Source: RGIG4079 sp045596365
Lineage (GTDB): Bacteria > Bacteroidota > Bacteroidia > Bacteroidales > Muribaculaceae
Length of the DNA stretch: 64,000 nucleotides
Assembly: GCA_045596365.1 (NCBI GenBank)
Contig: JAZOCE010000009.1
Coordinates: 40,401 to 104,400, forward strand
Reading direction: 5' to 3'
Shown: one piece after another, positions 18,860 through 30,967 of the stretch
Position numbering within the stretch: position 1 is the first letter of the stretch
How the letters are laid out: every line of letters begins with the position of its first letter
Made by a program: the position numbers and the translations under genes
The notes under the pieces: model-generated
Told to the model about the DNA's origin: nothing
Databases searched by the model: none
The model's input: the letters and a program-made list of their open reading frames with translations, nothing else

Positions 18860-19998
18860 TTATTCTAACGTTACACAACTACCAACTGAACGTTGTGCTC
18901 CATTAGACGGAGCAAATATTTGTTTACCATTTATCAGCATAACAGTAGAGCCACCACCATCGAGGTTAATTGCTTCAGTACATCCAAGATCCTGGAATAT
19001 GTAGCACAAATCATTCAATGTAAATCCATTAACATATAGTATACCATCTCCTGCACAAGCAAAGAAAACAATTCGATTGGTTGTTGGATTATAACCTAAT
19101 GCTGTTCGAGGTCTATTTGAGTCAACATTAACAGGAAGATATTCATCATAGTGAGTGTTATAGATTACACCATTCTTAAGCAATACGGGACCTCCTCCTG
19201 CAGCAGTTTCTGCTGAGAATACTTTACCTCCGGCAGGATAATCAGCCATTGGGATACGACCATTTTCAAGAGGCATAGATGTGGGATAAGAATATGTTGT
19301 ACCACCCCAATATTCAGTTTGTGTATAAACCCAACTTACCTCAATTGTACCATCATAATTTTGAGCAAATGTTCCACGAGGCATATAATAATATGTCTTG
19401 TTCCAATCAGGAGAATCAACTTGCACATTAGGACAAATCAGTTGACCATTTCTCATTATTAAGCTAAGAGAATTCTGGTAGAAATAACCACCATTCATCA
19501 ATATAGGTGCTTTATATGAATTATATTGTGTTGATGGTGTTTTTAATGAATTGGCATCTCCCAACACATTAAACTTAACCTTATTCAAATCTGCTACAGC
19601 AATATATGCAACACAGTTTTTGTTTTGCAATCTGGTTGCTTTATAAATGTTTATATAATCGGGGATAGCTCCATGTGTTCCTTCGACAATTGTAGTTACA
19701 TTAGCCCAACCTACATTTTCGCCATTACCAATTTCGCTACCGGCAAGTGGAACTTCAGCATAAGGAACTATGCTTTCAAATTCAGTATGTGGGACTGTAG
19801 TTTGTGCACCTCCCTTACGAGTTATTATAACACCGGGATTGTTTGAGCCATCAATATAAGTAGAGATATGTCCAATGCACGATAGGTCGTGTTGATTTGC
19901 TCTCCATCTTTCTTGTTTACAATCAGGCCCTGTGCGTTTACATCAACAGTAAATATAGATATTACAAGTGCTATTGCAAAAATTACTCTACTTTTCAT
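18860..19998 (-). pseudogene. Phosphodiester glycosidase (NAGPA-type), frameshifted
   Basis: The gene reads in two frames. It starts at ATG 19998 with a signal peptide (MKSRVIFAIALVISIF... ending VNAQ) and runs about 40 codons as LIVNKKDGEQINTTYRALD, then hits a stop. The next frame continues HISTYIDGSNNPGVIITRKGG and stays open to the stop at 18860. Adding one base (a C in the coding strand, near 19870) restores a single protein of about 379 residues. The body has the phosphodiester glycosidase pattern: ILMNGGYFY, AAGGGPVLLKNG, NRPRTALGY and NLDGGGSTVMLING. The family is related to the enzyme uncovering mannose-6-phosphate and probably cleaves sugar-1-phosphodiesters. The start overlaps the upstream gene as ATGA. 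A sequencing error would explain the break equally well as a true mutation. Confidence 0.75.
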
Positions 19999-20474
19999 TT
20001 CACAATAATTTTACAATTAACACTATTAGAAGAAACTACATAAACACCTGCTCTGTATTCTGAGAAATCAATACTCAAAGTTCCATTCTCATCAGTACAG
20101 CCAGCGTAAACAAATTTCCCTGTTATATCTGAGACAACAACTTTAATGTTCATCGCAAATCCCGATAAATACAAGACATTGCTTTTTACTACAATTTCGG
20201 CTTGATTTTCTGTAACATCTTCTACTCCTGAAATTTCTTCAATTGTAAATTTTACAATATTGGCAACATCATACATTATAGATGCTGATGTAGTTGTAAC
20301 AACTAAATTTGTTCCATTATGAGACACTTTTGGGTTTTCAGTCAAAGAATATCTAACTTGTTCACCACTGCTTTGCCACACTACAAAATCATACAGATTA
20401 CCTGATGCCATTACTTTACTTATAGTAAATAAAATAAAGAACAGTATTAAAAAATAAATTTTCTTTACTTGCAT
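19995..20474 (-). CDS. Secreted protein with sorting-type C-terminal domain
   Basis: A 159-residue secreted protein of unknown function. It has a signal peptide (hydrophobic residues about 6-22, ending VMAS). The region YDFVVWQSSGEQVRYSLTE followed by a VANIVKFTIEE strand is a short beta module common in Bacteroidota cell-surface proteins. The last ~60 residues (VVVSDITGKFVYAG ... GVYVVSSNSVNCKIIVK) look like a C-terminal sorting or secretion domain. It overlaps the downstream phosphodiester glycosidase gene by 4 bases, so the two are likely made together. It is bounded on the other side by the rpoC terminator. Confidence 0.6.
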   Translation of the reverse strand: MQVKKIYFLILFFILFTISKVMASGNLYDFVVWQSSGEQVRYSLTENPKVSHNGTNLVVTTTSASIMYDVANIVKFTIEEISGVEDVTENQAEIVVKSNVLYLSGFAMNIKVVVSDITGKFVYAGCTDENGTLSIDFSEYRAGVYVVSSNSVNCKIIVK

Positions 20475-20530
20475 TTGTTATTTTATTTTTTAAATTACTT
20501 TCAGCAAAGATAATAAATTATTTTATAATA

Positions 20531-20564
20531 AAAAAGGGTGTGTTTTATATTACACACCCTTTTT
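20531..20564. terminator. rpoC: rho-independent terminator after rpoC
   Basis: AAAAAGGGTGTG and CACACCCTTTTT form the stem; it ends the long rpoBC operon and lies 17 bases beyond the rpoC stop. Confidence 0.85.
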
Positions 20565-20580
20565 ACATATTAAGGAATAA

Positions 20581-23500
20581 TTACTTAATCATATCTGATG
20601 AAACAAAAACTCCTTCGATGTCATCTTTACTTCCCACGACAAGACGCTCATATTCACGAAGACCTGTACCTGCAGGAATCAAGTGTCCACATATTACGTT
20701 TTCTTTCATGCCCTCAAGTGAGTCCGTTTTTCCATTGATAGCAGCCTCGTTAAGAACTTTGGTTGTTTCCTGGAATGATGCAGCTGACATGAAACTTGAA
20801 GTTTGAAGAGCAGCACGAGTGATACCTTGAAGTATTTGTTCCGATGTTGCTGGAACAGCATCACGCACTTCAATAGGTTTGAGGTCGCGACGTTTAAGCG
20901 CTGAGTTCTCATCACGAAGTTTGCGAGCTGTGATGATTTGACCAGGTTTAACTGAGTCAGAATCTCCGGCATCAACAACCACTTTCTTACCCCAAATGCG
21001 ATCATTTTCTTCCATGAAATCACGTTTGTCAACAACTTGTTGTTCAAGGAAGCTTGTATCACCCGGATCAAGAATGTTAACCTTACGCATCATTTGACGT
21101 ACGATAACTTCAAAGTGTTTGTCATTGATTTTCACACCTTGCATACGATATACATCTTGCACTTCGTTCACGATATAATCTTGAACTGCTGTTGGACCCA
21201 TGATGTTAAGAATATCAGCAGGAGTAATAGCTCCATCAGAAAGTGGCGTACCTGCACGCACATAGTCATTTTCTTGAACAAGAATTTGTTTTGACAATGG
21301 AACAAGATATTTCTTAACTTCACCTATCTTAGATGTTACCGAGATTTCGCGGTTACCACGTTTAACTTTACCAAACTTAACCTCACCATCTATTTCTGAA
21401 ACGATTGCAGGGTTAGATGGGTTACGTGCTTCAAACAACTCAGTAACACGTGGAAGGCCACCGGTGATGTCACCTGCGCCACCTGTTGCACGAGGTATCT
21501 TAACAAAGATTTCACCTGCACGAAGTTCATCTCCATCTTCAACCATTAAGTGTGCGCCCACAGGAAGAGCATATGTTTTAACTATTTGTCCGTTTGCATC
21601 GAGGATATTTGCCTCAGGAACTTTAGTACGATCTTTAGATTCGATAATAATCTTTTCGCGAAGACCTGATTGTTCATCGGCATCAACACGATATGTTACG
21701 TTTTCAATAACATTTTCGAAACTGATCTTACCAGCTACTTCTGAAACAATAACAGCATTAAATGGGTCCCATTCACAAATTACATCACCTTTCTTAACTG
21801 TATCTCCATTCTTGAAATATAGTTTAGAACCATAAGGGATGTTAGCATTTGTCAACATCATCTTAGTCTTAGGATCGATAATGCGCATTTCAGCAAGACG
21901 GCCGATAACAACTTCTACAGGACGTCCGTTTGCATCAAGTTCTTCAGTTTCTACTGTGCGAAGTTCATCAATTTCAAGAGCACCTTCATAGCGCGAAGTT
22001 ACTGATGATACAGCAGCAATGTTTGACGCAACCCCACCGACGTGGAATGTACGAAGTGTCAACTGTGTACCAGGCTCACCAATTGATTGAGCTGCAATTA
22101 CACCGACAGCTTCACCTTTTTGCACAAGACGATTGTTTGACAAGTTACGTCCATAACATTTAGCACAAACACCTTTCTTAGACTCACAAGTGAGTACTGA
22201 GCGAATTTCAACAGATTCTATTGGTGATCCGTTTATGCGATCAGCTGCTGCTTCGTTGATTTCTTCGCCTGCAGCAACAATTACCTCTCCTGTTGTCGGG
22301 TCAACAATATCATGTACTGATACACGACCAAGGATGCGTTCACCAAGAGAGGCAACAACGTCGTCGTTGTTCTTAACTTCAGTACATACAAGACCACGCA
22401 ATGTACCACAATCCTCTTCGTGAATAATCACATCATGAGCAACGTCAACAAGACGACGAGTCAAGTAACCTGCGTCGGCAGTCTTCAACGCTGTATCGGC
22501 AAGACCCTTACGTGCACCGTGAGTAGAGATAAAGTACTCAAGCACTGATAGACCTTCCTTAAAGTTGGCAAGAATCGGGTTTTCGATGATTTGACCACCT
22601 TCAGCACCGGCCTTTTGAGGTTTAGCCATAAGACCACGCATACCTGAAAGCTGACGAATTTGGTCTTTAGAGCCACGAGCACCTGAGTCAAGCATCATGA
22701 ATACAGGGTTGAAACCTTGTTGATCAGCAGTCAATTGCTTCATCAATGTGTCAGACAAACGAGAGTTAACGTGTGTCCAAATATCAATTATCTGATTGTA
22801 ACGTTCGTTGTTAGTAATGAATCCCATAGAGTAGTTATTCATCACTTCTTGAACTTGTTCGTTACCTTCTTTAACCATTTGTTCTTTCTCAGCAGGAATT
22901 AGCACGTCTCCAAGGTTGAATGACAAACCACCCTTGAAAGCCATCTTATAACCGAGATTCTTTATATCGTCAAGGAATTGTGCTGAACGTGGAATACCAC
23001 AGCTCTTAATCACTTTACCGATGATATCACGCAAAGATTTCTTTGACAAGATTTGGTTAACGTAACCAATTTCTTCTGGCACATATTGATTAACAAGTAC
23101 TCGACCTACTGAAGTGTTTTCAACAAGACGTTTAACCTTGTTACCATTTTCATCGATGTCATCAACGACAACAGAGATTGGTGCGTGAAGTGTTACACGA
23201 CCTTCATTATATGCAATTTCAGCCTCTTCTGGTCCATAGAATTTGAATCCTTCTCCTTTATCGCCTTTACGCAATTTTGTGATATAGTAAAGACCGAGTA
23301 CCATATCTTGAGAAGGCACAGTAATAGGCGCACCATTAGCAGGGTTCAAGATGTTGTGAGCACCAAGCATCAACATTTGAGCTTCGAGGATAGCTTCGTT
23401 ACCAAGAGGCAAGTGAACAGCCATTTGGTCTCCGTCGAAGTCGGCGTTGAACGCAGTACATGCAAGCGGATGCAATTGAATAGCCTTTCCTTCAATCATC

Positions 23501-24849
23501 TTAGGTTGGAATGCTTGAATACCGAGACGGTGAAGAGTTGGAGCACGGTTAAGCAACACCGGATGTCCTTTCATTACGTGCTCAAGAATATCCCATACAA
23601 CGGGCTCCTTTCGGTCAACAATTTTCTTAGCTGATTTTACAGTTTTTACAATACCACGTTCGATAAGTTTACGGATCACGAATGGTTTGTATAGTTCAGC
23701 AGCCATATTTTTAGGCAAACCACACTCATGCATCTTAAGTTCAGGACCGACAACGATTACCGAACGAGCTGAGTAGTCAACACGTTTACCAAGAAGGTTT
23801 TGACGGAAACGTCCTTGCTTACCTTTCAAACTATCAGAAAGAGACTTGAGAGGACGGTTAGCTTCTGTCTTAACCGCTGATGATTTACGAGAGTTATCAA
23901 GTAATGAATCTACAGCTTCTTGAAGCATGCGTTTTTCGTTACGCAAAATCACTTCAGGAGCTTTAATTTCAATTAATCGTTTCAAACGATTGTTGCGAAT
24001 GATTACGCGACGATACAAGTCATTCAAATCACTTGTAGCGAAACGACCTCCATCAAGTGGCACCAATGGACGCAATTCAGGTGGAATTACAGGCACAGCT
24101 TGAAGAATCATCCATTCAGGTTTGTTGCGATGGCGTGAAGCGCGGAAAGACTCTACAACTTGAAGACGTTTCAACGCCTCAGTTTTGCGTTGTTGAGATC
24201 CGTCAGTATTTGCTTGATGACGCAATTTATAAGAAAGATCATCAAGATCAAGACGTTGCAATAAATCATAGATTGCCTCAGCACCCATCTTAGCGATAAA
24301 CTTGTTAGGATCTGAGTCTTCAAGGTATTGATTTTCTTTTGGAAGTTTATCTACTATATCGAAATATTCTTCTTCAGAAAGCAAATCATATTCTTGTACA
24401 TTCTCAACATTACCTGCTTGGATAACCACATAACGTTCATAATAAATTACTGCATCAAGTTTCTTTGAAGGAAGTCCGAGCAAGTAACCTATTTTGTTAG
24501 GTAGTGAGCGGAAATACCAAATGTGAGCAACAGGCACAACGAGTTTGATGTGTCCCATGCGTTCGCGACGCACTTTCTTTTCTGTTACCTCTACACCACA
24601 ACGATCACACACTATACCTTTGTAACGAATGCGTTTATATTTACCGCAATGACATTCATAGTCTTTTACAGGGCCGAAAATGCGTTCGCAGAATAAACCA
24701 TCACGCTCAGGCTTATATGTACGATAGTTTATGGTTTCAGGCTTCAGTACCTCACCGCTTGATTTTTCCAAAATTTCTTCGGGCGAAGCAAGCCCGATAG
24801 AAATTTTAGAGAAACCGGTTTTTATCTTATTTTCTTTTCTAAAAGCCAT
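20581..24849 (-). CDS. rpoC: RNA polymerase subunit beta'
   Basis: A 1422-residue catalytic subunit of RNA polymerase. The N-terminal zinc site is Cys66, Cys68, Cys81 and Cys84 (CHCG ... CDRCG). The catalytic Mg-binding motif NADFDGDQM is at residues 468-476. The second zinc cluster is visible in LVCTEVKN and [14 protein letters not shown]. Bridge-helix and trigger-loop regions follow ([18 protein letters not shown]). The length suits Bacteroidota RpoC. It starts 22 bases after the rpoB stop and is the last gene of the transcription/translation operon, followed by a terminator. Confidence 0.99.
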   Translation of the reverse strand: MAFRKENKIKTGFSKISIGLASPEEILEKSSGEVLKPETINYRTYKPERDGLFCERIFGPVKDYECHCGKYKRIRYKGIVCDRCGVEVTEKKVRRERMGHIKLVVPVAHIWYFRSLPNKIGYLLGLPSKKLDAVIYYERYVVIQAGNVENVQEYDLLSEEEYFDIVDKLPKENQYLEDSDPNKFIAKMGAEAIYDLLQRLDLDDLSYKLRHQANTDGSQQRKTEALKRLQVVESFRASRHRNKPEWMILQAVPVIPPELRPLVPLDGGRFATSDLNDLYRRVIIRNNRLKRLIEIKAPEVILRNEKRMLQEAVDSLLDNSRKSSAVKTEANRPLKSLSDSLKGKQGRFRQNLLGKRVDYSARSVIVVGPELKMHECGLPKNMAAELYKPFVIRKLIERGIVKTVKSAKKIVDRKEPVVWDILEHVMKGHPVLLNRAPTLHRLGIQAFQPKMIEGKAIQLHPLACTAFNADFDGDQMAVHLPLGNEAILEAQMLMLGAHNILNPANGAPITVPSQDMVLGLYYITKLRKGDKGEGFKFYGPEEAEIAYNEGRVTLHAPISVVVDDIDENGNKVKRLVENTSVGRVLVNQYVPEEIGYVNQILSKKSLRDIIGKVIKSCGIPRSAQFLDDIKNLGYKMAFKGGLSFNLGDVLIPAEKEQMVKEGNEQVQEVMNNYSMGFITNNERYNQIIDIWTHVNSRLSDTLMKQLTADQQGFNPVFMMLDSGARGSKDQIRQLSGMRGLMAKPQKAGAEGGQIIENPILANFKEGLSVLEYFISTHGARKGLADTALKTADAGYLTRRLVDVAHDVIIHEEDCGTLRGLVCTEVKNNDDVVASLGERILGRVSVHDIVDPTTGEVIVAAGEEINEAAADRINGSPIESVEIRSVLTCESKKGVCAKCYGRNLSNNRLVQKGEAVGVIAAQSIGEPGTQLTLRTFHVGGVASNIAAVSSVTSRYEGALEIDELRTVETEELDANGRPVEVVIGRLAEMRIIDPKTKMMLTNANIPYGSKLYFKNGDTVKKGDVICEWDPFNAVIVSEVAGKISFENVIENVTYRVDADEQSGLREKIIIESKDRTKVPEANILDANGQIVKTYALPVGAHLMVEDGDELRAGEIFVKIPRATGGAGDITGGLPRVTELFEARNPSNPAIVSEIDGEVKFGKVKRGNREISVTSKIGEVKKYLVPLSKQILVQENDYVRAGTPLSDGAITPADILNIMGPTAVQDYIVNEVQDVYRMQGVKINDKHFEVIVRQMMRKVNILDPGDTSFLEQQVVDKRDFMEENDRIWGKKVVVDAGDSDSVKPGQIITARKLRDENSALKRRDLKPIEVRDAVPATSEQILQGITRAALQTSSFMSAASFQETTKVLNEAAINGKTDSLEGMKENVICGHLIPAGTGLREYERLVVGSKDDIEGVFVSSDMIK

Positions 24850-24871
24850 ATTTTAGTAGTAAAAAGAATTT

Positions 24872-27800
24872 TTATTGTTCTAAATTCACGCTCAATCCTA
24901 AACCACGAAGTTCGTGAAGAAGGACGTTGAGAGATTCGGGGATACCTGCAGGTGGCATTGGTTCTCCCTTAACAATAGCTTCATAAGCCTTGCTACGACC
25001 TGTAACGTCATCACTCTTAACAGTCAAGATCTCTTGAAGAATGTGTGCTGCACCGAATGCTTCAAGTGCCCAAACTTCCATTTCTCCGAAACGTTGACCA
25101 CCAAATTGAGCCTTACCTCCAAGAGGTTGTTGAGTAATCAAAGAGTATGGACCAATGCTACGAGCGTGCATCTTATCTTCAACCATGTGACCAAGTTTCA
25201 ACATATAAATCACACCCACTGTTGCAGGTTGGTCAAAGCGTTCTCCTGTACCTCCATCATACAAATATGTTTTACCATATCGTGGAAGACCTGCTTTGTC
25301 AGTCCATTCATTGAGGTCATCAAGACTTGCACCATCAAAAATTGGTGTTGCAAATTTCTCTCCAAGTGTAGCACCAGCCCATCCAAGAACAGTTTCAAAA
25401 ATCTGTCCCAAGTTCATACGAGAAGGCACACCAAGTGGGTTTAGAACGATATCAACAGGAGTACCATCGGCTAAGAACGGCATATCTTCTTGACGTACGA
25501 TACGAGATACAATACCTTTGTTACCATGACGCCCTGCCATCTTATCCCCTACGCTGATTTTACGCTTCTTGGCAATATATACTTTTGCCATTTGCATAAT
25601 TCCTGAAGGAAGTTCATCTCCAATTGAGATATCAAATTTCTTACGACGCAATTCTGCCTCGATTTCTTTTGATTTGCGCAAATAATTGACAATTGTCGCA
25701 CGAATCATATCGTTTGTATGAGCATCAGAAGTCCATTTGCTCAAGTTGATTGTATCGTAATCAATATCTTTCAACATAGAAGCACCAAACTTCGATCCTT
25801 TTGCGATAATATCAGAACCAATAAAATCTTTTACTCCTTGAGAAGTCTTGCCTTGAGTCAAGGTCATCAACTTGTCAACAAGAACATCCTTAAGTGTATC
25901 TTGTTTTGCTTCATATTCTTCGTCAAGCTTAGGAAGTTGAGCATTTGCACTCTTCGTTTTTTTCTTCTTAGTAGCACGAGAGAATAGATTTGTTCCGATA
26001 ACGACACCTTTAAGTGATGGAGATGCTTTCAATGATGCATCCTTAACATCACCGGCCTTATCACCAAAGATAGCACGAAGCAATTTTTCTTCCGGAGTTG
26101 GGTCTGATTCTCCCTTTGGAGTAATCTTACCAATCATGATATCACCAGGAACAACGTGTGCACCAATACGAATAATACCTCTTTCATCAAGATCCTTAGT
26201 AGCATCTTCACTCACGTTTGGAATATCCGATGTCAACTCTTCCATACCACGTTTTGTTTCGCGTACTTCAAGAGAATATTCATCCACGTGAACAGATGTC
26301 AAGATATCTTCACGCACAACACGTTCGTTCAACACAATCGCATCCTCATAGTTGTAACCCTTCCATGGCATGAATGCCACCTTAAGGTTGCGACCAAGAG
26401 CAAGTTCACCATTTTCTGTTGAGTAACCTTCTGTAAGGATTTGACCTTCAGTTACGCGTTGACCTTTTTCACAGATAGGACGAAGGTCAATTGTTGTGCT
26501 TTGGTTAGTTTTACGGAACTTAGGAATACTGTATTCTTTTACAGAATCTTCAAATGATACAAATTCTTCGTCCTCGGTACGGTTGTAACGAATTCGAATC
26601 ACTGTTGAATCAACATATTCGATTACACCCTCTCCTTCAGCAGTAATTTGAGTACGAGAATCGCGTATAAGTTGACCTTCAAGACCTGTTCCCACAATAG
26701 GTGCTTCTGAGCGCAACAAAGGCACTGCTTGACGCATCATGTTAGATCCCATGAGAGCACGGTTGGCGTCATCATGTTCAAGGAACGGAATCAACGATGC
26801 AGCAATAGACGCAATCTGAGTTGGAGATACGTCCATCAATTCTACCTCACCGGGAGCCACAATAGGGAAATCGGCATCTAAACGAGCCTTAACTCGTTCA
26901 CGAATAAATGTACCATCTTCATTCAATGGAGCGTTACCTTGTGCGATAACTTTACCTTCTTCAATTTCCGCAGCAAGATAGATTATCTCGTCGTTATTAA
27001 GGTTAACTTTAGAATTTTCAACTTTGCGATACGGAGTTTCAATGAAACCAAGATCATTGATTTTAGCATATACACAAAGAGAAGAGATAAGACCGATGTT
27101 TGGACCTTCAGGAGTTTCAATTGGACAAAGTCGTCCATAGTGGGTGTAATGTACGTCACGCACCTCGAAACCTGCACGCTCACGAGAAAGACCACCAGGA
27201 CCTAAAGCCGACATACGACGTTTGTGAGTCATCTCGGCAAGAGGGTTGGTTTGATCCATGAATTGAGATAACGCATTTGTTCCGAAATAGGTATTGATTA
27301 CTGAAGATATAGTCTTCGCATTAATCAAATCTACAGGAGTAAAGACCTCATTGTCACGCACATTCATACGTTCACGAATTGTACGAGACATACGAGCTAA
27401 ACCAACACCAAATTGATTGTACAATTGTTCACCAACTGTGCGAACACGGCGGTTACTCAAGTGGTCAATATCATCGACATCAGTCTTTGAATTAATCAAC
27501 TCAATCAAATATTTAATGATTGCAATAATATCCTCTTTTGTAAGGACCTTTACATCCATTGAAATACCTAAATCAAGTTTTTTGTTTATACGGTAACGAC
27601 CAACTTCACCAAGGTCATAACGTTTTTCAGAGAAGAAAAGATTAGTTATGACTTCGCGAGCACTTGCATCATCCGGTGGCTCCGCGTTGCGAAGTTGACG
27701 ATAGATATATTGAATAGCTTCTTTTTCAGAGTTACTTGTATCCTTTTGAAGAGTGTTAAAAATAATAGAATAATCACTTGAATTCACATTTTCTTTATGC

Positions 27801-28684
27801 AAAAGAATATTTGTAACTCCTGAATCAAGAATTTCTTGAATGTGTTCTTCTTCAAGAACAGTTTCACGGTCGATAACAACATCGTTACGCTCAATAGACA
27901 CAACTTCACCTGTATCTTCATCAACGAAGTCTTCTACCCAAGTTTTCAATACACGGGCAGCAAGTTTACGACCTACAACTTTCTTAAGATTGGTTTTATT
28001 TACTTTGAGTTCCTCAGCAAGACCAAAAATCTCGATGATGTCCTTATCACTTTCAAGACCAATAGCACGAAGGAGTGTTGTTACAGGAAGTTTCTTCTTA
28101 CGATCGATGTAAGCATACATAACATTATTAATGTCTGTAGCAAATTCGATCCAAGATCCACGGAACGGAATAATACGAGCTGAATAAAGCTTAGTTCCGT
28201 TAGCATGAGTACTTTGTCCGAAGAAAACACCAGGAGAACGGTGAAGTTGAGAAACAACTACGCGTTCAGCACCATTAATAACAAAAGTCCCTTTCTCAGT
28301 CATATATGGAATAGGACCAAGATATACATCCTGAATTACGGTAGCAAAATCTTCGTGATCAGGGTCGGTACAATATAATTTTAATTTTGCTTTGAGGGGG
28401 ACACTATAAGTCAATCCACGCTCAAGACACTCATCAATTGTATAACGTGGTGGATCGATATAATAGTCGAGAAACTCGAGTACAAAGTTATTGCGAGTGT
28501 CAGCAATAGGGAAATTCTCGGCAAAAACTTTATAGAGACCCTCATTATTTCTTTTTTCCGGAGGAGTATCTAATTGCAAGAAATCTTTAAATGATTTCAA
28601 TTGCACCTCCAAGAAGTCGGGGTAAGGAAGTGGATTCTTTACCGACGCGAAGTTAACGCGAGGTTTATTATTTGAAACTGACAT
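24872..28684 (-). CDS. rpoB: RNA polymerase subunit beta
   Basis: A 1270-residue RNA polymerase subunit forming much of the active-site cleft. Conserved regions are clear: the rifampicin-binding segment ([18 protein letters not shown], then [19 protein letters not shown]), [50 protein letters not shown] and the C-terminal [15 protein letters not shown]. The rifampicin region looks wild type (the residues equivalent to Asp516, His526 and Ser531 appear as D, H and S). It is separated from rplL by a hairpin with a T-run that could attenuate transcription. Confidence 0.99.
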   Translation of the reverse strand: MSVSNNKPRVNFASVKNPLPYPDFLEVQLKSFKDFLQLDTPPEKRNNEGLYKVFAENFPIADTRNNFVLEFLDYYIDPPRYTIDECLERGLTYSVPLKAKLKLYCTDPDHEDFATVIQDVYLGPIPYMTEKGTFVINGAERVVVSQLHRSPGVFFGQSTHANGTKLYSARIIPFRGSWIEFATDINNVMYAYIDRKKKLPVTTLLRAIGLESDKDIIEIFGLAEELKVNKTNLKKVVGRKLAARVLKTWVEDFVDEDTGEVVSIERNDVVIDRETVLEEEHIQEILDSGVTNILLHKENVNSSDYSIIFNTLQKDTSNSEKEAIQYIYRQLRNAEPPDDASAREVITNLFFSEKRYDLGEVGRYRINKKLDLGISMDVKVLTKEDIIAIIKYLIELINSKTDVDDIDHLSNRRVRTVGEQLYNQFGVGLARMSRTIRERMNVRDNEVFTPVDLINAKTISSVINTYFGTNALSQFMDQTNPLAEMTHKRRMSALGPGGLSRERAGFEVRDVHYTHYGRLCPIETPEGPNIGLISSLCVYAKINDLGFIETPYRKVENSKVNLNNDEIIYLAAEIEEGKVIAQGNAPLNEDGTFIRERVKARLDADFPIVAPGEVELMDVSPTQIASIAASLIPFLEHDDANRALMGSNMMRQAVPLLRSEAPIVGTGLEGQLIRDSRTQITAEGEGVIEYVDSTVIRIRYNRTEDEEFVSFEDSVKEYSIPKFRKTNQSTTIDLRPICEKGQRVTEGQILTEGYSTENGELALGRNLKVAFMPWKGYNYEDAIVLNERVVREDILTSVHVDEYSLEVRETKRGMEELTSDIPNVSEDATKDLDERGIIRIGAHVVPGDIMIGKITPKGESDPTPEEKLLRAIFGDKAGDVKDASLKASPSLKGVVIGTNLFSRATKKKKTKSANAQLPKLDEEYEAKQDTLKDVLVDKLMTLTQGKTSQGVKDFIGSDIIAKGSKFGASMLKDIDYDTINLSKWTSDAHTNDMIRATIVNYLRKSKEIEAELRRKKFDISIGDELPSGIMQMAKVYIAKKRKISVGDKMAGRHGNKGIVSRIVRQEDMPFLADGTPVDIVLNPLGVPSRMNLGQIFETVLGWAGATLGEKFATPIFDGASLDDLNEWTDKAGLPRYGKTYLYDGGTGERFDQPATVGVIYMLKLGHMVEDKMHARSIGPYSLITQQPLGGKAQFGGQRFGEMEVWALEAFGAAHILQEILTVKSDDVTGRSKAYEAIVKGEPMPPAGIPESLNVLLHELRGLGLSVNLEQ

Positions 28685-28725
28685 CTAAATTAACGTTAAA
28701 GGGAACTCAAATTAAATTATAACAC

Positions 28726-28764
28726 AAAAAGGTTAAGAATCATCATCCATGAGGATTCTTAACC
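28726..28764 (-). terminator. Attenuator-like hairpin between rplL and rpoB
   Basis: GGTTAAGAATC and GATTCTTAACC (28731-28741 and 28754-28764) form an 11-bp perfect stem with a 12-base loop; on the minus strand it is followed by TTTTTG. It is placed like the partial terminator known between rplL and rpoB in E. coli. Confidence 0.65.
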
Positions 28765-28788
28765 TAATTACCTGAAATTCAGGCAATA

Positions 28789-29166
28789 TTATTTAAGTTC
28801 AACTTCAGCGCCAGCTTCTTCCAATTGTTTTTTAAGACCTTCAGCGTCAGCTTTAGCAAGACCTTCTTTAACAACGCTTGGTGCGCCGTCTACGATTTCT
28901 TTAGCTTCTTTCAAGCCAAGACCAGTAAGTTCTTTCACAAGCTTAACAACTGCAAGTTTACTAGCACCAGCGTTCTTAAGAACTACGTCAAATGAAGATT
29001 TTTCTTCAGCAGCAGCTGCACCAGCAGCAGCAGGACCAGCAGCAACTGCAACAGCTGCAGCAGCAGGTTCGATACCGTATTCTTCTTTGAGGATTTGAGC
29101 AAGTTCGTTTACTTCCTTAACTGTAAGGTTAACGAGTTGTTCTGCAAAAGCTTTTAAATCTGCCAT
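28789..29166 (-). CDS. rplL: 50S ribosomal protein L7/L12
   Basis: A 125-residue stalk protein that recruits translation GTPases. The N-terminal dimerisation domain, the Ala-rich hinge (about 37-52) and the C-terminal factor-binding domain ([34 protein letters not shown]) are all in normal order. It follows rplJ by 36 bases. The hairpin attenuator behind it would allow more L7/L12 than RNA polymerase to be made, as needed for four or more stalk copies per ribosome. Confidence 0.98.
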   Translation of the reverse strand: MADLKAFAEQLVNLTVKEVNELAQILKEEYGIEPAAAAVAVAAGPAAAGAAAAEEKSSFDVVLKNAGASKLAVVKLVKELTGLGLKEAKEIVDGAPSVVKEGLAKADAEGLKKQLEEAGAEVELK

Positions 29167-29202
29167 GATATATTAAATTTTAATTGTTTTTGTTGTAATT
29201 AA

Positions 29203-29733
29203 TTATGCTTCTTTGTTTGATAATGTTTCAAGTATGCCATGTAGTTTAGTTCCACCAGAAGTAAGAGCTGAAACAACATTCTTGGCTGGAGATTGAAGGA
29301 GTGCAATAACGTCGGCGATAAGTTCGTTCTTGCTCTTGATTGTTGCAAGAGTATCGAGATTTTCAGCACCAACATATATAGTTTCTTCAACATATGCTGC
29401 CTTGAAACGTGGTAGAGTTGCATCTTTCTCTTTTTTCAATACTTCTTTAATCAACTTAGCCGGAGCATTACCGGTGTTAGAAAGCATGATTGAAGTTGAA
29501 CCTTTAAGAGAAGAATATAGTTCAGAATAATCACCTTCAAGCGATTCGAGTGCTTTTTCAAGTAAAGTGTTCTTAACTACCATGAGTTTAATATCGGCTT
29601 TGTTACAAGCACGACGAAGTTCACTTGTCTTTTCAGCATTCAAACCAGCAGTTTCTACAAGGTAAAAGCAACTATACTCATTAAGAGTTTTTGCTATATT
29701 TTCTATGATTAGAGCTTTATCTTCCTTTCTCAT
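29203..29733 (-). CDS. rplJ: 50S ribosomal protein L10
   Basis: A 176-residue base of the ribosomal stalk, carrying L7/L12 dimers on its C-terminal helix. The L10 pattern is visible (CFYLVETAGLNAEKTSELRRAC, VVKNTLLEKALES, FKAAYVEETIY). Only 18 bases separate it from rplA, so there is no room for the long autoregulatory L10 leader known in other bacteria; any L10 feedback must bind elsewhere. Confidence 0.97.
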   Translation of the reverse strand: MRKEDKALIIENIAKTLNEYSCFYLVETAGLNAEKTSELRRACNKADIKLMVVKNTLLEKALESLEGDYSELYSSLKGSTSIMLSNTGNAPAKLIKEVLKKEKDATLPRFKAAYVEETIYVGAENLDTLATIKSKNELIADVIALLQSPAKNVVSALTSGGTKLHGILETLSNKEA

Positions 29734-29751
29734 TTTCTTAATCTTTTAAAA

Positions 29752-30447
29752 TTAATCTTCGATTGACTTAGAGTCCACTTTAACACCTGGGCTCATTGTA
29801 CTTGAAAGATAAATACTCTTTACATAGGTACCTTTAGCTGTTGCAGGTTTTAATTTGATAAGAGTGTTTATAAACTCTTTTGCATTTTCTTTAATCTGCT
29901 CAGCAGTAAATGAAACTTTACCGATTGAAGAGTGAACGATACCGTTCTTATCAACCTTGAAGTCGATCTTACCTTTTTTCACTTCAGATACAGCCTTAGC
30001 TACATCAGGAGTCACTGTACCGCTTTTAGGGTTAGGCATCAAACCACGAGGACCGAGAACACGGCCAAGGGCACCTATTTTACCCATGATAGCAGGTTGT
30101 GTGATAATTACGTCGATATCAGTCCAACCACCTTTGATCTTTTCGATGTATTCGTCAAGACCAACATAGTCAGCACCGGCAGCAGTAGCTGCAGCTTCAG
30201 CGTCAGGAGTACACAATACAAGCACTTTAACTTCTTTACCTGTACCGTGAGGCAATGTAACGACGCCGCGCACCATTTGATCAGCCTTACGTGGATCTAC
30301 GCCAAGACGCACATCAATATCAAGCGACGCATCAAATTTTGTAAAAGTAATTTCTTTTACTTTTTCAGCCGCTTCCGCAAGAGTGTAAGTCTTCCCAGCT
30401 TCAATCTTCTCTAAAGCCAACTTTTGATTTTTTGTAAGTTTACCCAT
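29752..30447 (-). CDS. rplA: 50S ribosomal protein L1
   Basis: A 231-residue protein of the L1 stalk near the E-site, involved in tRNA release. Family blocks are present: [40 protein letters not shown] and GTVTPDV. In other bacteria L1 is the translational repressor of the L11-L1 operon by binding the leader of rplK; the rplK leader here (about 60 bases) shows nothing I can identify as that site. It is 15 bases after rplK. Confidence 0.98.
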   Translation of the reverse strand: MGKLTKNQKLALEKIEAGKTYTLAEAAEKVKEITFTKFDASLDIDVRLGVDPRKADQMVRGVVTLPHGTGKEVKVLVLCTPDAEAAATAAGADYVGLDEYIEKIKGGWTDIDVIITQPAIMGKIGALGRVLGPRGLMPNPKSGTVTPDVAKAVSEVKKGKIDFKVDKNGIVHSSIGKVSFTAEQIKENAKEFINTLIKLKPATAKGTYVKSIYLSSTMSPGVKVDSKSIED

Positions 30448-30462
30448 TTCAATTGAAGTTTA

Positions 30463-30906
30463 TTAGTTATTTTCAGGGAATGCCCCTTTTACGGTGATAC
30501 CCATACTTCTGGCTGTTCCGGCAACCATACGCATTGCCGATTCCACAGTAAAACAGTTCAAATCAGGCATTTTATCTTCAGCAATAGCCTTTACTTGGTC
30601 CCAAGTTACTTCCGCAATTTTTGTACGGTTTGGTTGTGCAGAACCACTTTTTTTCTTTGTTGCTTCAAGCAATTGAATTGCAACAGGTGGTGTCTTAACA
30701 ACAAAATCAAAGCTCTTATCAGTGTAATAAGTAATTACAACTGGTAGCACTTTGCCAGCCTTGTCCTGAGTACGGGCATTGAATTGCTTGCAAAACTCCA
30801 TGATGTTGATACCCTTAGAACCCAACGCAGGTCCTACTGGCGGTGATGGATTTGCTGCTCCACCTTTAATCTGCAATTTGATCTGTCCAGCAATTTCTTT
30901 AGCCAT
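30463..30906 (-). CDS. rplK: 50S ribosomal protein L11
   Basis: A 147-residue protein of the GTPase-associated centre, binding the 23S thiostrepton loop and needed for stringent-response signalling. It shows [37 protein letters not shown], and a C-terminal RNA-binding domain ending SMGITVKG. The Pro-rich hinge typical of L11 is intact. It lies 61 bases after nusG on the same transcript. Confidence 0.98.
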   Translation of the reverse strand: MAKEIAGQIKLQIKGGAANPSPPVGPALGSKGINIMEFCKQFNARTQDKAGKVLPVVITYYTDKSFDFVVKTPPVAIQLLEATKKKSGSAQPNRTKIAEVTWDQVKAIAEDKMPDLNCFTVESAMRMVAGTARSMGITVKGAFPENN

Positions 30907-30967
30907 TTTAATCTTAATTTAGATAGTTATAAACGCGAAAACATTTCAAGTGCGTAACCACAATCCA

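Noticed and set aside
20581..28684. Long plus-strand ORFs (up to 176 codons) opposite rpoB and rpoC
   Set aside because: They are shadows of strongly biased codons in rpoBC, without promoters or recognisable protein features.
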